Shown here: one piece after another, positions 6,109 through 8,939 of the stretch
Position numbering within the stretch: the first letter of the stretch is position 1
Layout: the number at the start of each line of letters is the position of its first letter
Assembly (NCBI GenBank): GCA_903921835.1
Contig: CAIXRL010000782.1
Coordinates: 1-8,939 of the forward strand
From: Candidatus Eiseniibacteriota bacterium
GTDB lineage: Bacteria; Eisenbacteria; RBG-16-71-46
Direction: 5' to 3'
DNA: 8,939 nt
Translations under genes and position numbers: made by a program
Notes under the pieces: model-generated
The model's input: the letters and a program-made list of their open reading frames with translations, nothing else
Databases searched by the model: none
What the model was told of the DNA's origin: nothing

Positions 6109-6124
6109 CCGGGCACCCCGGAGA
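6109..6124 (+). promoter_or_regulatory. metH ribosome binding site with an overlapping small hairpin
   Basis: GGAGA (6120-6124) lies 11 bases before the metH ATG and is the only reasonable Shine-Dalgarno. Its first two G residues are also the last two bases of a hairpin CCGGG-CAC-CCCGG (6109-6121). In the mRNA this stem could partly mask ribosome access. The stem is short and GC-rich sequence forms such stems easily, so control through it is speculative. Confidence 0.4.
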
Positions 6125-6135
6125 AGCCACCGCCC

Positions 6136-8939
6136 ATGAGCCTCTACCTCGATACCCTTCGCGAACGTGTCCTGTTCTTCGACGGCGGCATGGGCACGCA
6201 GGTGCAGGCCCGCGAGCTGAACGCCGAGGACTACGGCGGCAAGCGCTGGGAAGGGTGCATCGACTACCTGAGCCTGACCCGTCCCGACGTGCTCGAGTCC
6301 ATTCACGACGCGTACTTCGACGCGGGGGCCGACGTGGTCGAGACGAACTCGTTCCAGGCCTCGCGCACGCGGCTCGAGGAGTGGGGGCTTGCCGGCCGCA
6401 CGCTCGAGCTCAACCGCGCCGCCGCCGCGAACGCCCGCCGCGCCGCCGATCGCTGGGCCGCGCGCGATGGCCGGCCGCGCTTCGTCGCGGGATCGATCGG
6501 GCCGTCGGGATTCCTGCCGTCGTCGGAGGACTCCGAACTCGGCCGGCTCTCGCTCGCGGACCTGGTGCCCGCGTTCGCCGAGCAGGCCCACGGCCTGATC
6601 GAGGGTGGCGCGGACGTGCTCATCCTGGAGACCTGCCAGGACATCCTGGAGATGAAGGCGCAGATCATCGCCGCGCGCGAGGCCATGACGCGTGCGGGCC
6701 GCCGCGTCCCCATCCAGTGCTCGATCACGCTCGATCCGACCGGCCGCATGCTGCTCGGCACCGACTACCGCGCCGCGCTCGCGACGCTCGAGGGCATGCA
6801 GGTGGACGTGATCGGGCTCAACTGCTCGACCGGTCCCGACCTGATGCGCGACGCCATCCGCCACCTGTGCGAGAACGCGTCCGTTCCGGTGCACTGCATT
6901 CCCAACGCCGGCCTGCCCATCAACGACGGCGGCCGCACGCTCTACCCGATGACACCGGAGCCGTTCGCCGAGTCGCTGCGCGAGTTCGTCGCGGATTTCG
7001 GCGTGAACATCGTCGGCGGCTGCTGCGGCACCACGCCCGACCACATCCGCGCCCTGGTGCGGGCCGTGGGTCGCGTGGCGCCCAAGGCGCGGCCCGGCCG
7101 CGGGCCGTGGTGCGTCTCCAGCGGCATGACCGCGGTCGCGCTGCGGCAGGCGCCGGCGCCACTGCTCATCGGCGAGCGGCTCAACACGCAGGGCTCGCGC
7201 AAGGTGAAGCGTCTCGTGCTGGAGGGCACGCTCGACGACCTGGTGCCCGTCGCGCGCGAGCAGGTCGAGGGCGGCGCGCACGTTCTCGACGTCTGCCTGG
7301 CGCTCACCGAGCGCACGGACGAACTCGAAATGATGCGCGCGCTGGTGAGGAAGCTCTCGCTCAGCGTCGAGGCGCCGCTGTGCATCGACTCGACCGAGCC
7401 CGCGGTGATCGATGCCGCTCTGCAGGCGTGCCCCGGCTCGGCCATGGTGAACTCGATCAACCTCGAGAACGGCCGCGAGCGCATCGACGCCGTGATGCCG
7501 CTGGTGATGCGCTACGGCGCGGCGGTGATCGCGCTGACCATCGACGAGTCGGGCATGGCGAAGACTGCCGCGCGCAAGCTCGAGGTTGCACGCCGCATCC
7601 ACGACATCTGCACGCGCGAATACGGGCTGCCGCCCGAGCGGCTCATCTTCGACGACCTGACGTTCACGCTCGCCACCGGGGATGCCGAGTTCGCCACCAG
7701 CGGCATCGAAACGCTGGAGGGCATCCGCGCGATCAAGCGCGAGTTGCCGGGGGTGCTCACCTCGCTGGGCGTCTCGAACGTCTCGTTCGGGCTGGGCAGG
7801 GAGGCGCGCGCCGTCCTGAACAGCGTGTTCCTCTACCATGGCGTGCAGGCCGGCCTCGACGCCGCCATCGTCAACCCGGCGGACATCATTCCGTACGCCG
7901 AGCTGACCGCCGATGACCGCCGGCTCGCCGAGGACCTCGTCTTCCACCGCGACCCGCAGGCGCTCGCGAACTACATCCAGCACTTCGAGGGGCGCACGCC
8001 GGAATCGCGCACGAAGGAGGACGACGCAGCCGAGGCCGCGATGTCCGTCGAGCAGCGCATCCACTTCCAGATCCTCCACCGTAAGCCTGCGGGGGTCGAG
8101 GCGCTGGTGGACGAGGCGGTGCGCGAGCGCCCCGCCGTTGCGGTGCTCAACGAGGTGCTGCTGCCGGCGATGAAGGAGGTCGGCGAGAAGTTCGGTTCCG
8201 GCGAGCTGATCCTGCCCTTCGTGCTGCAGAGCGCCGAGGTGATGAAGAAGGCCGTCGCGCAGCTGGAGCGCTACCTCGAGCGCAAGGACGACTCCAGCAA
8301 GGGGCGCGTCGTGCTGGCCACCGTGTTCGGCGACGTGCACGACATCGGCAAGAACCTGGTCAAGACCATCCTGAGCAACAACGGCTACACCGTCGTGGAC
8401 CTGGGCAAGCAGGTGCCCGTGCAGCGCATCGTGGACGAGGCGCGCAGGGAGAACGCCACCGCGATCGGGCTCTCGGCGCTGCTCGTCTCGACCAGCAAAC
8501 AGCTGCCGATCTGCGTGCAGGAACTGCAGCGGCTCGGGATGGAGATCCCGGTGCTCATCGGCGGCGCGGCGATCAACCGCAACTTCGGCCGCAGGGCGGC
8601 GCTCGTGAACGGCGAGACCTTCTACGCGCCGGGCGTCTTCTACTGCAAGGACGCGTTCGAGGGGCTCGACGTCATGAACGTGCTCACGGACCCGGTGGCG
8701 GGACCTGCACTGGTCGAACGCGTGAAGCGCGAGGCGTTCGAGTTCAAGATGCGCGCCGCCGACCTGGAGCAGCGCTCCGCCGCCTCCGGCGCGGCGCAGC
8801 GCGAGTTCACCGTCACCCTCTCGCGCGACCACGCGATCCCCGCGCCGCCGTTCTGGGGCGCGCGCGTGACGCCGGTGCAGGACGTATCGTTCGCGGGCGT
8901 GTGGGCCGGCATGGACCTCAAGACGCTCTACCGCCTGCA
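6136..8939 (+). CDS. metH: Cobalamin-dependent methionine synthase MetH (3'-truncated by window edge)
   Basis: MetH transfers the methyl group of 5-methyltetrahydrofolate through cob(I)alamin to homocysteine, giving methionine and tetrahydrofolate. From ATG 6136 the frame has no stop to the last base, giving 934 residues. The homocysteine-binding barrel (1 to about 312) has the zinc cysteines Cys230 (GLNCSTGP) and Cys296-Cys297 (GGCCGTTPDH). The folate/pterin barrel (about 343-590) starts LLIGERLN and includes GVSNVSFGLG (545-554). The cobalamin cap helices (about 650-715) include LPFVLQSAEVMKKA. The B12-binding domain (about 720-845) has GDVHDIGKN with the cobalt-ligand His735, then GLSALLVST (Ser780; Thr786 where E. 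coli has Ser810) and IGGAAIN. Beyond residue 850 a linker leads into APPFWGARV, which in actinobacterial-type MetH begins the reactivation region; the rest is off the edge. Homologues are around 1,150-1,250 residues. It is divergent from sixA. Confidence 0.96.
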   Translation, partial: MSLYLDTLRERVLFFDGGMGTQVQARELNAEDYGGKRWEGCIDYLSLTRPDVLESIHDAYFDAGADVVETNSFQASRTRLEEWGLAGRTLELNRAAAANARRAADRWAARDGRPRFVAGSIGPSGFLPSSEDSELGRLSLADLVPAFAEQAHGLIEGGADVLILETCQDILEMKAQIIAAREAMTRAGRRVPIQCSITLDPTGRMLLGTDYRAALATLEGMQVDVIGLNCSTGPDLMRDAIRHLCENASVPVHCIPNAGLPINDGGRTLYPMTPEPFAESLREFVADFGVNIVGGCCGTTPDHIRALVRAVGRVAPKARPGRGPWCVSSGMTAVALRQAPAPLLIGERLNTQGSRKVKRLVLEGTLDDLVPVAREQVEGGAHVLDVCLALTERTDELEMMRALVRKLSLSVEAPLCIDSTEPAVIDAALQACPGSAMVNSINLENGRERIDAVMPLVMRYGAAVIALTIDESGMAKTAARKLEVARRIHDICTREYGLPPERLIFDDLTFTLATGDAEFATSGIETLEGIRAIKRELPGVLTSLGVSNVSFGLGREARAVLNSVFLYHGVQAGLDAAIVNPADIIPYAELTADDRRLAEDLVFHRDPQALANYIQHFEGRTPESRTKEDDAAEAAMSVEQRIHFQILHRKPAGVEALVDEAVRERPAVAVLNEVLLPAMKEVGEKFGSGELILPFVLQSAEVMKKAVAQLERYLERKDDSSKGRVVLATVFGDVHDIGKNLVKTILSNNGYTVVDLGKQVPVQRIVDEARRENATAIGLSALLVSTSKQLPICVQELQRLGMEIPVLIGGAAINRNFGRRAALVNGETFYAPGVFYCKDAFEGLDVMNVLTDPVAGPALVERVKREAFEFKMRAADLEQRSAASGAAQREFTVTLSRDHAIPAPPFWGARVTPVQDVSFAGVWAGMDLKTLYRL

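Noticed and set aside
5995..6135. Possible SAH, SAM or cobalamin riboswitch before metH
   Set aside because: I looked for the conserved cores of the SAH and cobalamin riboswitches and did not find them. At 141 bases with a divergent promoter the space is also small for a cobalamin riboswitch. An Infernal scan would be decisive.
6255..7916. A 553-codon forward open frame inside metH
   Set aside because: Out of frame with metH and extremely Arg-rich; a shadow of the MetH reading frame.
6025..8832. A 935-codon open frame on the reverse strand opposite metH
   Set aside because: Antisense to a clearly coding methionine synthase, low-complexity Arg/Ala/Val/His composition, and no family motif seen. 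Length alone is not evidence at this GC content.

Overview
This window comes from the chromosome of a very GC-rich bacterium, around 70% G+C by eye with strong G/C bias at third codon positions. A Sec-type signal peptide on a metallopeptidase and the mix of metabolic genes suggest a Gram-negative soil or sediment lineage such as Gemmatimonadota, Eisenbacteria or Myxococcota. I cannot place it more precisely from the sequence. The content is housekeeping and cofactor metabolism. I see no mobile element, CRISPR array, tRNA, rRNA or defence system.

Layout, left to right. A forward pair, nadA (quinolinate synthase, 73-1224) and lipA (lipoyl synthase, 1240-2301), is separated by 15 bases and is probably one transcript. 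It faces a reverse-strand M3-family zinc metallopeptidase with a signal peptide (2412-4574). Between them is a large GC-rich hairpin that probably terminates transcription. Divergent from the peptidase is a classical short-chain dehydrogenase/reductase (4797-5507, forward). Convergent with that is a SixA-type histidine phosphatase (5530-5994, reverse). Divergent from sixA is metH, cobalamin-dependent methionine synthase (6136 to beyond the right edge). metH covers almost a third of the window and is open through the last base, so its 3' end is missing here.

How the genes relate. NadA makes quinolinate for NAD and LipA inserts sulfur to make lipoate; both depend on [4Fe-4S] clusters. MetH regenerates methionine, and hence S-adenosylmethionine, which LipA consumes. 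These links are metabolic and the sequence does not show shared regulation. The peptidase, reductase and phosphatase are independent neighbours arranged head-to-head and tail-to-tail.

The least ordinary part is the 141-base sixA-metH intergenic region. It holds a sixA promoter candidate placed so that the mRNA would be leaderless, a nested 46-base stem-loop between the divergent promoters, a perfect 13-base palindrome near the likely metH start, and a small hairpin touching the metH ribosome binding site. No undescribed multigene system is evident.
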